From NCBI GenBank assembly GCA_963826795.1, contig CAWGYT010000027.1, forward strand, positions 204,239 through 268,238: 64,000 nt of DNA, read 5' to 3'. Shown one piece after another: positions 9,877 to 20,194 of the stretch. Origin of the DNA: CAWGYT01 sp963826795 (lineage in GTDB: Bacteria; Planctomycetota; Planctomycetia; Pirellulales; Pirellulaceae). Position 1 is the stretch's first letter; the number at the start of each line of letters is the position of its first letter. Under the pieces are notes generated by a model, which searched no databases, had not been told where the DNA came from, and saw only the letters and a program-made list of their open reading frames with translations. The position numbers were made by a program, and so were the translations under genes.

Positions 9877-10632
9877 ATGAAATCTCGAATGATCTTTACT
9901 TTGTTGAACCTCGTCTTTGCACTTGCCTGTTTTCCGACAAATTGCTCGACGGCCGCTGAAAGCTTTCTTGACGATTTCACAAACCCCAGTCCGTCCGATC
10001 CAGATCGAGCGCCCGTAACATGGAGAGCCACCTATGGAAACATTGCCATTGAGGGCGGAGATCTCGTCATCAGTGCCGATTCCTCGCTGGCAGGCGCCTT
10101 TGTGAACGATTTCGTGGCGAAAGACGTGACAATCGAGGCTCAGTTTCGAATCGTGGAAGGTTCGAATGCGGCGCTCGCCCTCCGAGGTGTGGGAGCGGCG
10201 ATTTCCGACTGTTATTACGGCGAATTGAGCGACGGCAACGCCAGACTATACCGATGCGGGGTGCCGGTACGGCCCTTAAGCGATGCGGCCCCCGTCGATT
10301 TCAATGCGACGGATAAGGACGTTGTCATGCGGCTACAGGTCCTAGGCGACCAACTGAGCCTGTGGGCCTGGCCGGCGGACGAGGAAAGACCAACCGACCC
10401 GCTCGCAACAGCTCGCAATTCTAGTTTGACGGAAGGTACCGTGGGATTCACCGTTTACGACCTACAAAGCGGTCCCGTGCAGGCCGAGGTTCGCTACTTC
10501 CAAGCCATCGTTGTTCCCGAACCATCAGCGGGCTTACTTTCTCTGCTCGGCCTACTTGGCGGGGTAATGTGGTTTAGACAGAAGCACTCCCAGATTCGAC
10601 CGTGCTGGCAGGACCAAACTCAGACAGCCTAA
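9877..10632 (+). CDS. PEP-CTERM sorted secreted protein
   Basis: A 251-residue protein from ATG 9877, with GGAG 7 bases upstream. The N-terminus is a signal peptide (FTLLNLVFALACF). A beta-sandwich-like body follows (DDFTNPSPSD, VTWRATYGN, DLVISADSS), as in the laminin G/concanavalin-like domains found in many planctomycete surface proteins. It ends in a PEP-CTERM tail: VVPEPS, a hydrophobic helix LLSLLGLLGGVMWF, then basic residues. Such tails direct export and sorting by an exosortase, none of which lies in this window. The frame is open further upstream only because it overlaps the transposase gene antisense. About 30 residues follow the usual end of the tail (to TQTA), so the C-terminus may have been altered. 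Confidence 0.75.
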   Translation: MKSRMIFTLLNLVFALACFPTNCSTAAESFLDDFTNPSPSDPDRAPVTWRATYGNIAIEGGDLVISADSSLAGAFVNDFVAKDVTIEAQFRIVEGSNAALALRGVGAAISDCYYGELSDGNARLYRCGVPVRPLSDAAPVDFNATDKDVVMRLQVLGDQLSLWAWPADEERPTDPLATARNSSLTEGTVGFTVYDLQSGPVQAEVRYFQAIVVPEPSAGLLSLLGLLGGVMWFRQKHSQIRPCWQDQTQTA

Positions 10633-10639
10633 ACCAGCA

Positions 10640-10770
10640 TAAACCAGCCAAACGAAACACAGACGGTTTACGGACGCCAGTCCCAGACGGCAAGTTCAAA
10701 AGTCCAAAGTCGAAGACCGCCTACAAAGTCCTCTACAAAGTCCGAAGACCGTCTACGAAGTCCTAACGCC
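10640..10770. repeat. Degenerate AGTCC-AGACGGTCTAC microrepeat tract
   Basis: A run of imperfect units (CAGACGGTTTAC, CCCAGACGGC, GAAGACCGCCTAC, AAGTCCGAAGACCGTCTAC) that resembles the units bordering the 0.6 kb duplication (AGTCCAAGACGGTCTAC at 7044-7060 and 7071-7087). It lies just after the PEP-CTERM gene. Nothing gene-like is seen from here to 10951. Confidence 0.55.
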
Positions 10771-10951
10771 TGGTTGTCGGACTTGGTCCGCTGCACCGAC
10801 TTCTTGTTGCTCCCCGCTTGTTCATTGACGTTGATTTCGCATCACGCCGCTTAAGTTCTGACCGCCAACACGAAAACTGATGCGCGACCAATTAGACAAA
10901 CAACGATGACCGCCGAGTCGATCCAATGAAACGCCATGTCTGTTGTTCCGA

Positions 10952-11516
10952 TCAACATGAATGTTCTTCTCCTGCCGCGCGGTGACGATAGACTTCAATT
11001 GCCGCACAAGTGTCCGCGGAGCCGAATCCGAGTTGCTCGGCTTGCTCCAACAGCAATTGATGCAACTCACTCAACGGGACACGAGCGTCCGCGCGCCGCG
11101 ATTCCTCAAGAATCAACGGAACGTCTTTGAGGTGCTGCGACAATCGCGCCTGCGCCGCGTAGTCTCGCTCCAACATCTTTGCCCGTTCGTCGGCAGGACA
11201 CGACTTGCAGCGGGAGTTTGCTGGAGTATCTTGCGTGCCGTTTTCGGGTCGAATCCGCCGGAACTGCGCCAGCGATATTGTCTACAAGTTCTCGTACAAC
11301 TCGGCTGGTAGGCAGGCTCGGAAATACGACATCACACTGCGTGAACACGTGGGCAACTTCAGAGCTGGCGGTACCTCCCAAAGCTGCCAGTCCGTCCGTG
11401 CGAGCCGGATCGGCATCAAAGCCGACAACGCAAACGCCTTCTTGATGGAAGTGTTCCGGGCTGGCGCTGCCGAGCAGTCTAACACCAACCAAGCCTACGC
11501 TGTTGATGCTTGACAT
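10952..11516 (-). pseudogene. 3-hydroxyisobutyrate/beta-hydroxyacid dehydrogenase, middle deleted
   Basis: The N-terminal ~95 residues (from ATG 11516) form the Rossmann start of the family: VGLVGVRLLGSA (GxGxxG, altered), VVGFDADPAR, LAALGGT and CDVVFPSLPTS. The C-terminal ~75 residues (11176-10952) read in another frame as MLERDYAAQARLSQHLKD and VPLSELHQLLLEQAE, the helical C-terminal domain. The ~120 residues that should join them, including the catalytic lysine region, are absent. It is therefore an internal-deletion pseudogene. Its product would have been an NAD(P)-dependent 2-hydroxy-3-oxopropionate- or 3-hydroxyisobutyrate-type dehydrogenase. Confidence 0.75.
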
Positions 11517-11593
11517 CTAGCGAAACCCTGCGAGGCGGGTACGACAAGATGAAGTCGGGAATCACCGCTGGATCAATTCGCGGCCCGACGTAG

Positions 11594-14500
11594 CTATTGA
11601 GATATTAACTGCTTGAACAGTTCGTACTCGGCGGCCGCTTCGAACTTGCGATGGTCGTGAACCAGCGCGCCGAAGGTGATGCGCATTGTCTTTCCCGGTG
11701 CGATTGTAATCGAACTGACTTCGCCCTGCTTCATGGCTTTCCGCCCAAACGGGTTGGACACAAAAGCACCATATTTGCGGTTGTGCCACCAACTTTCGCG
11801 GAAGTTGTTGGGGCTCGCCATCAGCATGATGCCGCCGGAACGCGGGCCGGTTCCCGAGTAGTCACACCAACTGGCCGGCTGGCCCCACGTCTGTTCGGCA
11901 GTCTGTTTGCCCGTCGAGCTGCGAATCAAGCCTCCGTTCTCCTCGGTGAAGGCAGTTGCCACGCGCGCACCAAAGCCCATTTCTTCCTGATCGCCGAACG
12001 TAATCGCTTGTTGGCCAGCGCGAAACTCGGCGCTCCACACAAGCAGCCAGCCATGCGGCCGAGCCGTCAACGTGAAGTTGTTCGTCATCAGGCCTAGCGG
12101 CTGGCCATCACCCGTCATCAAGCGGCATTCGGTTGCAAACGTCAGACGTCCGTCGGCGATCGTCGGAGCGGATACGAATCTTAGATGTTCCATCGCCGCT
12201 TTATTCCGCCAGAAGTCCTGACCGTTGATGTCGCCGAATGCCAGCCAGATTCCCGGATGCAGCTGCTCGTGGTCAAGCGCGTCAACACCTTTGACCGGCG
12301 GATGATTGCGAGTCACCTGCAGGCCACTCACAAGCCGAGCGTTCGCGAAATAGGGACGCAGGATCTTGCCGTCGCGAAAGACAAAATCGACGATGGGCTT
12401 GCCGTGCAGTGAAATTCGAAGTTGCTTTTCCTGTTCTTCAACATGGAAACCCGTCTCGGGCGAAGCGGTATCTGAGGTGGCCGTTTCCGAGTCGGAGGCA
12501 GCCGGCGCAAGCGGTGTTCGCATGGAAAGCAGAAATGTCGCCAGGTCGGCCACTTGCTGCGGAGTCAGTGACTCTGCCATATCGGGCATCGCGGAAGCCG
12601 CGCTGGTGCGTTCGCTCTTCGATCAGTGACTTCGGGATGTCGACTTGTTCCCCGCTAGACTGTCCGAGTGACAACATCAGGCCGCTTTCTTCCAACAGCA
12701 CGCCGGAATACACCTGACCGGCGTCGGTGACGACGGTCAGTTGATTGAATCCTTCCGTGATGATCTCACTGGGATCGACAATTGACTGCACGATGTGCGG
12801 TGCGTTGGATCGCAAGCCGATGTTGCTGAGGTTTGGGCCGAAACCATTTGTTTTTGCGTCCAGGCTATGGCATTTAAAGCAGCCGGCTCCGCGCGAGTGC
12901 CGAAACAACAACTCACCGCGCTCGCGATTCCCTTGCTCCAATAGCGCTAACGCGGCATCGGTTGTCGCCTTGGAACCGTTGGGCTTAAGGGGCAACGGAG
13001 CAACCGCGACGATGTAGTTGACCATGCTACCGCCATCGCCATCGTCTGTGTTGCCGCCAAGCCGGATGGGTCCTGCGGTGAATGTTCGACCGTAAAATGT
13101 GAACTTCGCACCCTCTGTGATCGCCGCCGTAAACGACTCCCGCTCAAAACTGTTGGCCAACCACGCGGGCGGCTTCTCCTGCCGCGCGTCGATGCCGACC
13201 CACACGCGAACCGGCGCGATCGCTTCGGCGGTGAGCCATTCTTCTCCGCGCGAACTTTCGTCGCTGTTTGCGGTCTGTATCAGGTCGCAGCCTGCCAATT
13301 CAGGTGGAATGTCATTCAATCGATAGTTGCGGTCGACATAAGTCGGGTTCCCGATTGCAAAACCTCCGGGTAGCACCCTATACGCCTTTTTGCCTCGAGC
13401 CTTCAAATCCCGAATCGCTGCGACGGAACTCGCGGACGAGACGTCTTCTTCGATGCCCGATGCTTCCGCCAGGGATCGCCCTTTGATTGTCGGCCTCGAG
13501 GCCTGCTCCATCTTTGATAGCCAGAATTCGGCGATTTGCCGGACAGCGGAGTCGGCTTCACCGCTCAGCCAAAGATTGCACTTCGGCTCGAGTCAACGCC
13601 TGTGTTTCCAGCAGCGACAGCAGCGCGGCCCGGCGCACGGCACCACGCGGGTCTGACAGCAGTGCCCGTCGCGCAGCGACAGAGCTGAGACCTCGCAACG
13701 CTTGCCATCCTGCATAAAAGATGGTCTCATCGGATTCGCGTTCAAGCAGGTTTAGTAGGTCGGGAACGAGCTCCGATTGATGAGCCTCGTGGAGGGCTTG
13801 AACCGCAGCGAAACGCACGCGGGGTTCCGCGTGTCGCAGCGCGATTCGCATGCAGTCAGCAAGTCGATCCGTCTGCCGAAACTGGTTCGCGCGATAGGCC
13901 AGAATCCTCACGGCTTGGACCTGACGGTTGAGCGTCGCGCTGTTCTCAGCTTGCAGCGCAGCTTGCAGCAGTTCCGCAAGCGAGCTCGCAGCCGGCATGC
14001 GCCCTAGCGACCAGATCGTCCACGTTTCCTGATTCTCGGTGAGTCGGTTGTCCGACAGCCGTCTTAGAATTTGCGCCGCGACGGCAGCTCCACGACGGAC
14101 CAATTCGTCCTGCGCGTTAATGCGACGCACGGGGAGCGGGCTATCGAATTCCTCGACCAGTTCGTCGACCGAGTATTCTTCGAGCGGTATCGACGGCCGG
14201 ATGGCCTTGGCCGGCGGCGCGTCTTCCAACGCGATTCGAAAGACGCGGCCTTCGTTGATGAGTTGGCCGTCTTCCCACTCGGCACCATAGCCGCTGCTCC
14301 ATCCTAGTATCCACAATGCGCCATCGGGACCGAACTCAAGATCCGTTGAATTCCCCTTGCTCATGTAGAGCTTGCCGTCGGGTGCCCAGTTCAGTCCATG
14401 CAACCCGTGCTCGAGGTTGCCGAGATCGGTGTATAGCTTGACGTACTCATCGGCTTCGTCATCTCCGTCATGGTCACGCACGATCGTCAAGTCCGGCGCG

Positions 14501-14976
14501 TTCGCAATCCACAGGTCACGGCCATGCCACGCCAGGCCCTGAATCGCATTGAATCCCGTTGCAAAGACCTTCGTCTGATCCGCCTGCCCATCACCGTCGG
14601 TGTCGAGCACCATCACAACGCTGTCGCCTGGAGTCTCTGGTTGTGGTTTGCGATATTGCGGCCCCATGCCGACAAACAGCCGTCCCTTCGCATCAAACGC
14701 CATCGAGCAAGGTTGCCTCACCAGCGGCTCACTCGCGAATAATGTGACCTGAAAATGCGGGGGGACCTTCGGCAGCGAATGCAGGTCGGCGGACTTGTCC
14801 GTGAACTGGGCCATGGCCGTCGAGGAAGCGAGCGTAACCGCGAAACAAGCCGCGAAATATGCGAAAAACGCGAAATCCGGAGGATGTTGCGATTGATGAT
14901 TGTCTGCTGGTTCCGAAATATCTCCAATCTCGACTGCACATTGAATTACTGATCCTCTTTGCAAGTCGTTAGTCAT
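11594..14976 (-). pseudogene. PVC-type propeller/HEAT/cytochrome c protein fused to a DUF6807 domain, broken
   Basis: Reading from ATG 14976, the order is: signal peptide (cut near AMAQ); the start of a dehydrogenase-like beta-propeller (HFQVTLFASEPLVRQP, MVLDTDGDGQADQ); HEAT-like repeats; a cytochrome c with CFKCH; a VVTDAGQ...LLEESG signature; and a C-terminal PmoA-like/DUF6807 domain (HPGIWLAFGDINGQDFW). There are three lesions. The propeller jumps from LYMSKGNS to TDLEFGPDGALW near 14346, where relatives have roughly 190 more residues. A one-base shift lies near 13557 and another near 12611. Relatives are periplasmic oxidoreductase-like proteins in sugar catabolism clusters, and the upstream Gfo/Idh gene, 46 bases away on the same strand, fits that role. 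Confidence 0.75.
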
Positions 14977-15022
14977 CGTGTTCTTTCGCATCTCTTGCAT
15001 ATTTCGCGGTTGTCTTCTCAGA

Positions 15023-16378
15023 TCAGACCTGCCAGCCTTCACGGTATTCACGCCGCAAGAACTGATTGGCGGGCTCGTGATTGGTGAACACCATCTTGTT
15101 GGAATCCCAGAGCAGTATCTTCTGAGTGAGATCGTCGCGAAGCTGAGACCGCAGCGCAACGTTGCCCAAAAGCACGCCTTCTGTCAGCGGTCCCGCCCAG
15201 TCAAAGTTGGATCCAGCTTTCGGACCACCTTTGCAGGCGCGAATCCACTCGTCGTGGTGCCCTGGTGAACGATCCAATACTTCGGGCGGCGTTCCGTACT
15301 GTTTCGCTCGCTCTTCGGGGAACAGGTGCCAACCGTGGTCCCAATCAGTCAGGATCACTCCGTCGTCACCCACCAGCATCACGCCGTTGGCGGCCATGAC
15401 ATTGCCGTCTATCAGAACGTCCGGGCGCGGCGGTCGCAACCCGCCGTCGTGCCACTTGACGGTCACAGGCGGCATTGCGCCGCGAGCTGGAAAATGAAAC
15501 GTCACCACCGAACCAAGCGGATATGATTCCTCGTTGACTCGCGTCGAGACGGCCTCGACACGGGTCGGCGCTTTCAACTTCAAGGCGCGGTAGACCGGAT
15601 CGAAGTAATGACATCCCATGTCACCCAACGCACCCGTGCCGAAGTCCCACCAACCGCGCCAGTTGAACGGTGCATACGATGGGTGATACGGCCGCATTGG
15701 AGCCGGTCCGATCCACAAGTCCCAAGCCATCGTGTCAGGGACGGCTGGCCTATCGGCTGGGCGTGGAACTCCCTGCGGCCAGTATTCGCCATGCAGACCG
15801 CGCGAAGGTCGATCGGTCCAAATGTGAGCTTCGCGAATCGGCCCGATCGCGTTGTCCATGACAAACTCTTGGACGATTCGCGTATCCTTGTCCGCTTGCG
15901 CTTGATTCCCCATCTGCGTCGCCACGCCCGCCTCGCGGGCCGCCTTCGCCAATTCCCGGGCTTCCCAAATCGAGTGCGTCAATGGCTTCTCGCAGTAGAC
16001 GTGCTTGCCAAGACGAATCGCGGCCATCGAAGCGTGAAAGTGATGATGGTCCGGAGTCGACACGATGACGGCATCGATCTTTGACTCCATTTCGGACAAC
16101 ATGACCCGATAGTCTTTGTATCGCTTTGCGCTCGGGAGTTTCTCGAATGCCTCAGCCGCACGTTGCCAGTCAACGTCGCACAGAGCCACGATGTTTTGCG
16201 ACTCGGTTCCGCGGATATTGCTTCCCGCCCTGCCGCCAGCGCCGATACAGGCGATGTTCAGCTTTTCATTGGCCGCATAGGTTCGCGCCGAACCAGCGTG
16301 CAGAATCGTAAACGTGGCCGCCGATGTCCCGACGGCTTTCAGGAACTTACGACGATTGAGATTGACATACGATGGCAT
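15023..16378 (-). CDS. Tat-exported Gfo/Idh/MocA family oxidoreductase
   Basis: 451 residues from ATG 16378; frames further upstream are open but unrelated. A twin-arginine signal (NRRKFLKAVGTSAATF) sends the folded, cofactor-loaded enzyme to the periplasm. The Rossmann domain has IGAGGRAGSN for NAD(P) binding, VSTPDHHHFHA, and the EKPLTH motif with the conserved lysine. The C-terminal domain holds WWDFGTGALGDMGCHYFDPV, diagnostic of the planctomycete branch. Substrates of this branch are unknown sugars or inositol-like compounds. The gene is intact and lies directly upstream of the broken PVC cytochrome gene, with which it probably formed an operon. Confidence 0.9.
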   Translation of the reverse strand: MPSYVNLNRRKFLKAVGTSAATFTILHAGSARTYAANEKLNIACIGAGGRAGSNIRGTESQNIVALCDVDWQRAAEAFEKLPSAKRYKDYRVMLSEMESKIDAVIVSTPDHHHFHASMAAIRLGKHVYCEKPLTHSIWEARELAKAAREAGVATQMGNQAQADKDTRIVQEFVMDNAIGPIREAHIWTDRPSRGLHGEYWPQGVPRPADRPAVPDTMAWDLWIGPAPMRPYHPSYAPFNWRGWWDFGTGALGDMGCHYFDPVYRALKLKAPTRVEAVSTRVNEESYPLGSVVTFHFPARGAMPPVTVKWHDGGLRPPRPDVLIDGNVMAANGVMLVGDDGVILTDWDHGWHLFPEERAKQYGTPPEVLDRSPGHHDEWIRACKGGPKAGSNFDWAGPLTEGVLLGNVALRSQLRDDLTQKILLWDSNKMVFTNHEPANQFLRREYREGWQV

Positions 16379-16507
16379 GATATCGACTCCGCGTCGTAAA
16401 TGTTGGTTAAGCATGGCGCTTTGTTTGCTCTCGTGGCACTTGAGCAAGATTTTAATTGGCCTCGGTTGCCCATGCCACAGGGGATGTGCTGCCGTGTTGA
16501 CTCGAGA

Positions 16508-16696
16508 ATGGGATCGCCGAACATCGTCTTTAGCTTGGCAGACGATGTTGGCCCGGAAGTGCTCGAGCGCCACGGCGGCTCGACGTATGCAACGCCGAAT
16601 CTCAGCTAACTGGCAGCGGCCGGCGCGAGATTCGAACCCTGTTACGCCATGCGGGTCTGTCATCCGACTGGCAAGTGCGTGATAAGCCTGCTGACG
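16508..16696 (+). pseudogene. Sulfatase N-terminal remnant with lost active site
   Basis: From ATG 16508 the frame reads PNIVFSLADDVGPEVLERHGG and TYATPNLS, the usual start of a type I sulfatase with the metal-binding DD. An in-frame TAA follows at 16607-16609, then the frame continues LAAAGARFEPCYAMRVCHPTG. At the position of the C-x-P-x-R motif it has CHPTG, so the essential arginine is gone, and a second stop ends it at 16696. This is a clear relic of a third sulfatase gene. Confidence 0.75.
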
Positions 16697-16700
16697 TAAC

Positions 16701-16856
16701 TCATCCGGAGTGGGCGACGACGTGAATGCCCTCAATGGTAAGCGTGCCCGCGCGGGCGGTCATCGCGAACAGACTTACAGCGGCCAGCATGCCGATGGCC
16801 CGTTTGAACGGGAAGGACAAGAGCGAACGTGATCGAGTCCGGGATCTGATTCTCAT
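16701..16856 (-). pseudogene. Orphan signal peptide, possible 5' stump of a secreted-protein gene
   Basis: From ATG 16856 the frame encodes an Arg-rich start, a hydrophobic core (AIGMLAAVSLFAMTARA) and ~15 further residues before a stop. It looks like a Sec signal peptide with the mature protein missing. It lies directly downstream of the GH30 remnant on the same strand and ends facing the sulfatase relic, in line with the rearranged state of this area. Confidence 0.35.
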
Positions 16857-16897
16857 GTTGAATTTGTGTTCTGATCGGAGTTTAAGAAAGCAAACGA

Positions 16898-17275
16898 CTA
16901 GCGGCGCCACGTCAGCGTGACGACCGGCTTTTCGGCAAGCGTCATGGTTACGACCTTCCCGTTAAAGGCAATCGACAGGTCGCGCGGCTCGGTCCGCGGG
17001 TTTGCCGCCACCAACACGAAACTGCCGACCGGGTTTGTCGACGCGACATTCGGTGGAAGTTGGGTGGATCCCGATGTTGCGATTCGCACCGCGCCAGGTT
17101 GGATGAACTTCATGAATTGACCGTAAATGTAATCGTCCGCTCGGTAGTCGGTCTGAAACGACTCGCGGTTGAGCGTCGACATGGCCACCGGCTTGCCTTC
17201 GTACAAGTGGAATGCGCTGCCATCGACATACTGTGCCGCTTGCGGATCGCCGCGCCGGCTCCAGTTGGCCCGAAG
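16898..17275 (-). pseudogene. GH30-type glucosylceramidase/glucanase remnant with internal deletion
   Basis: The frame reads NWSRRGDPQAAQYVDGSAFH and LYEGKPVAMSTLN, which resembles the core of GH30 enzymes before the nucleophile, then jumps to YIYGQFMKFIQPGAVRIATS, FVLVAANPRTEP and VVTLTWRR, the usual C-terminal beta-domain. Between them the stretch with the catalytic nucleophile is absent, and the N-terminal half of the enzyme is not in frame either. It would have been a secreted glycosidase. The assignment rests on these remembered motifs. Confidence 0.6.
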
Positions 17276-17543
17276 CGGTGGGAAGAGAAGCAAATCCGTC
17301 TCGTCTTCTACCAACAACACGCTGCGAGGCGGCAAGTGCCGAATTCTGCGGCGAATTCGTCGTTCCTTTCTCGCGCTCGGGATCGGGCGCCGGCACATAG
17401 CGTGGTCGCTTCCATACGTAATCGAGACCGCTCAACCGTGAGACGGTGACGCGTCATCTGAAGGAAGCATCAAAACCGGCCAAAGCGCCCACCGGGTGTG
17501 AGGATCGTGCTGACGGTTCAAAACCGGCCAAACCGCCGTCAAC

Positions 17544-17797
17544 TCAGTTGGTCGAGTCGATGCCGCTCGTTCGAGTCGTTGTCCCGACTGCCAGCGGCGG
17601 GGCTGCGGACAAGTAGCCCATCGCAGCGCAGGAGTGACATGTGCAGTCGCGGTAATGAACGTAAGACATTGGCGCAGGAACGCAGTATTTGCAATTCACC
17701 CTGCAGCCAGAATAGCGGCGGTACGCAGGGCGCAACCCACGGCAAGTGCCGTCAGCAACAGCCCAACCGGACACAGCCAATGTCTTGCTCTAGCCAT
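17544..17797 (-). pseudogene. Cys-rich small lipoprotein gene with a frameshift
   Basis: From ATG 17797 one frame gives a lipoprotein signal (LLLTALAVGC, lipobox) and stops soon after. A second frame continues GCRVNCKYCVPAPMSYVHY, RDCTCHSC and a Thr/Ser-rich tail to 17544. Read together they form an ~80-residue lipoprotein with paired cysteines (C..CKYC, CTCHSC) that could bind metal. It follows the efflux outer-membrane gene on the same strand by ~70 bases, so it may have been part of a metal-efflux operon. Confidence 0.4.
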
Positions 17798-17864
17798 GCT
17801 TCGCCCTTTGTCTGCGTCATATGAATCGTCAGCAAACTTTACGATCTTGGTCTCGTGGAGCCGA

Positions 17865-19293
17865 TCATTCGGACGGCGGCATCGGTTGTGGCACCGCGAC
17901 CGACTCGGGAACCGCCTCGCTTATCTGGACGGAGAAACCTCCCACGACGCGTTCTAGTTCCGCCAGAGTTTGTCGAAAGGATGCTTCCAACTGTCGGAAG
18001 GTGACTTCGTAACGCAGTAGCTGCCTCCAATTGTCGATCAACTGCATAAAGTCGACTTCCCCGACGTTGTAGGCTTGGCTGGAAACTTCGAAAGTCTGCC
18101 GTGCCTTTGGCAAAATGTCTTCTCGAAAAAGGTCCAACATGTTTTGCTGGCTTTTGGCCTGCGCAAAGAGATCGGCCACTTCTTCGAGAGTGCCGTCAGG
18201 CAGGGAGTCATACGTGCGGGCCGAAGAAACTGCCTTTGCTTCGGCAGTACGTACGGAGGAATCTAGTCGCTTCTGGTAAATCGGAAGGAGTGACGCCGGC
18301 CGTAAGTAACAAGGAATCGCGTCCGTTGGCAACGGGGCTGAGTCCGGCGTTCGCCACATCAATCCAAGAGAGGCCAAGCGTCAAGTCCGGTTTGTAATCC
18401 AGGCGTGCCAATTCCACGGAACGTCGGTCCCGTTCGAGGGAAGCCAGTTGGGCATGAAGTTCAGGTCGAGCTGCAATGGCTTGCGCCTGTAGCGCGTCGA
18501 GATCCTGGGGAGCCTGTTCAGGCGGGAGCCGGTCGAGGGCTCGCAGTTGTGTTTGAGGAGCCACGTGTAAGATTTGGGCGAGTCTCGCTCGACCGCTTTC
18601 CAGCTGTTGACGTAGCTGGATCAATTCCTTTTCGACATTCGAGATCTCGAGCTCCGCCCGCACGACGTCTTGCTGACTCGTGCGACCCGCCATGTACCGG
18701 GTGTTGGCGACGTCGCGTATATCGCCTAGTAGCCGCTGCTCCGCCTCCGTCACGGAAATCGCGTGCTGTATATAGTACAGCTCGTAATATGCCCGTTTGA
18801 CTTTCGCGATCGTTGCCAATTCGGTCGCGGCCAAGCGGGCACGCGCTACATTGGTTTGTGCCTCGGCTACGTTGGCTCGCGACCCGAGTTTTCCAAACCA
18901 GTGAAACCTCTGGCTCGCCGATAAAATCAAGTCCTGCGGACCGGCGGCTGTCTGCACTTGCTCTGGTTGAACGGTGACGTTCAACATGGGATCTGGAAGA
19001 CTCGCGGCCACGGGAACCTGGTGAGCGAAGGCCTCAACGTTCTTTCGAGCCGCTTGGATGTCTGGATTTTGTTGCAAGGCAAATCGAATGTACTCCTCGA
19101 CGGCGTGTGATCCCTCAAGTTCGGAGACCACCGGATTGACGAATTCTTCGGGTGAGTCCAACGGTGCGTACATGGCTCGATGGACAGCACGCGAAACTTG
19201 AGCGAATTCCGGATCACGCGTTTGATGTGCGGTCCTACAGCCGGCTAGTAATGCAATCATCGCTTCGACGTGTGTGGTTGCCCGCCTGGCCAT
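17865..19293 (-). pseudogene. TolC-like efflux outer-membrane lipoprotein (CusC/CzcC type), one frameshift
   Basis: Start ATG 19293 gives a lipoprotein signal with LLAGC. The rest is a typical outer-membrane efflux protein with two helical repeats: QNPDIQAARKNVEAFAHQVP, PDPMLNVTVQPEQ, ARARLAATELAT, then LPIYQKRLDSSVRTAEA, EDILPKARQTFE and VDFMQLIDNWRQLL. The frame changes once near 18290, where one base too many (CC for C) separates LLLTAGVT from LPIYQKR; both sides are fully conserved. Family members form the outer-membrane channel of RND metal or drug pumps. No RND pump or membrane-fusion gene is present nearby. Confidence 0.8.
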
Positions 19294-20194
19294 CCGAGGC
19301 TTCCTTGAGCGCAATAGTCGAAATCGGTACCTCCCTGAGTATCGGGCGAACCCCTTCCATCGAACCACTTCGTAGCTTGGAGTCGTTCGTTGGACTTGAT
19401 GTGGCCGGTTCGGTTTTAGCGGTTCATCCGGATTGGCTGGTCGCAGACACGGTCCTATCGACCGGCGCCGGGAAGAAGATGCTGGACACTTCAACCGCCG
19501 GCAGGCGTCTTATTATCCAGCGTTTCGTCGATCTACGGCCAATCAGATTGGGGGTCGGGGCTTGGCAGATCAGTCATGGCTTAGTGCCTTGGTACGTGCG
19601 ACGTCCGCTCCAGGTCCTGAGGAGGGCAGCACCGGTACCAAGGCGGCGATGGTTGCCATCACCCAGGGCCGTATTCGCTGAGCGTCCCCTTTCCTTGCTC
19701 TCGGTTTTACGATTCTCTGTTGATGTTCGTCGCGTCGGTCGGTTGGATCCAACTCACTTGCGGGACGCGTCGCGCCTTGTTGACGTTTCCCGGCGTGCAC
19801 CTCTCGACACAGCCTATTCCGGCCGTGGGAATCTCAAAACCACTTGGATTGCTCGGACCTACTGCAGCTCCTTGCTCTTCGATGCTCGAGACGTGGGGCC
19901 GTCAGCTGGAGACTCTGGTGGTTCGTGCTGGGCCGTGGCAGGCCTTGCGAAAGCGAGAAGAAACCGACTCGTCACGGCAATTGCCGTCGTGCTGTTCTTG
20001 CGCCTGATCTTGTCTGTAACACACATCCGCGAATACGGCCGCACCAGATCCGCCGAATTGGCTCATTCGATGACTTCTCCGTTGGGCTTGCTACCGGGTC
20101 GGCTGAAACCGCGCTGCCCTCAAAAAGCACTTAGCAACTCGTTTAACACTCGACGATTGCCGAATGAGAAAGGCGGCGGATAAGACAGGCTGGG
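19294..20194. other. Stretch without a convincing gene
   Basis: About 900 bases between the efflux gene and the sigma-54 regulator. A long plus-strand open frame spans it, but it runs antisense into the efflux gene, lacks a start with a ribosome binding site and resembles nothing I know. On the minus strand only short Arg/Pro-rich frames exist. Possibly decayed coding sequence. Confidence 0.45.

Noticed and set aside
16620..16650. tRNA-like T-arm (CAGGGTTCGAATCTC on the minus strand)
   Set aside because: The stem does not pair, no acceptor or anticodon arm is present, and the bases belong to the sulfatase relic.
19152..20183. 343-residue plus-strand open frame
   Set aside because: It begins antisense to the efflux gene, has no ribosome binding site or recognisable domain and is Arg/Ser/Leu-rich like other non-coding frames of this GC content.
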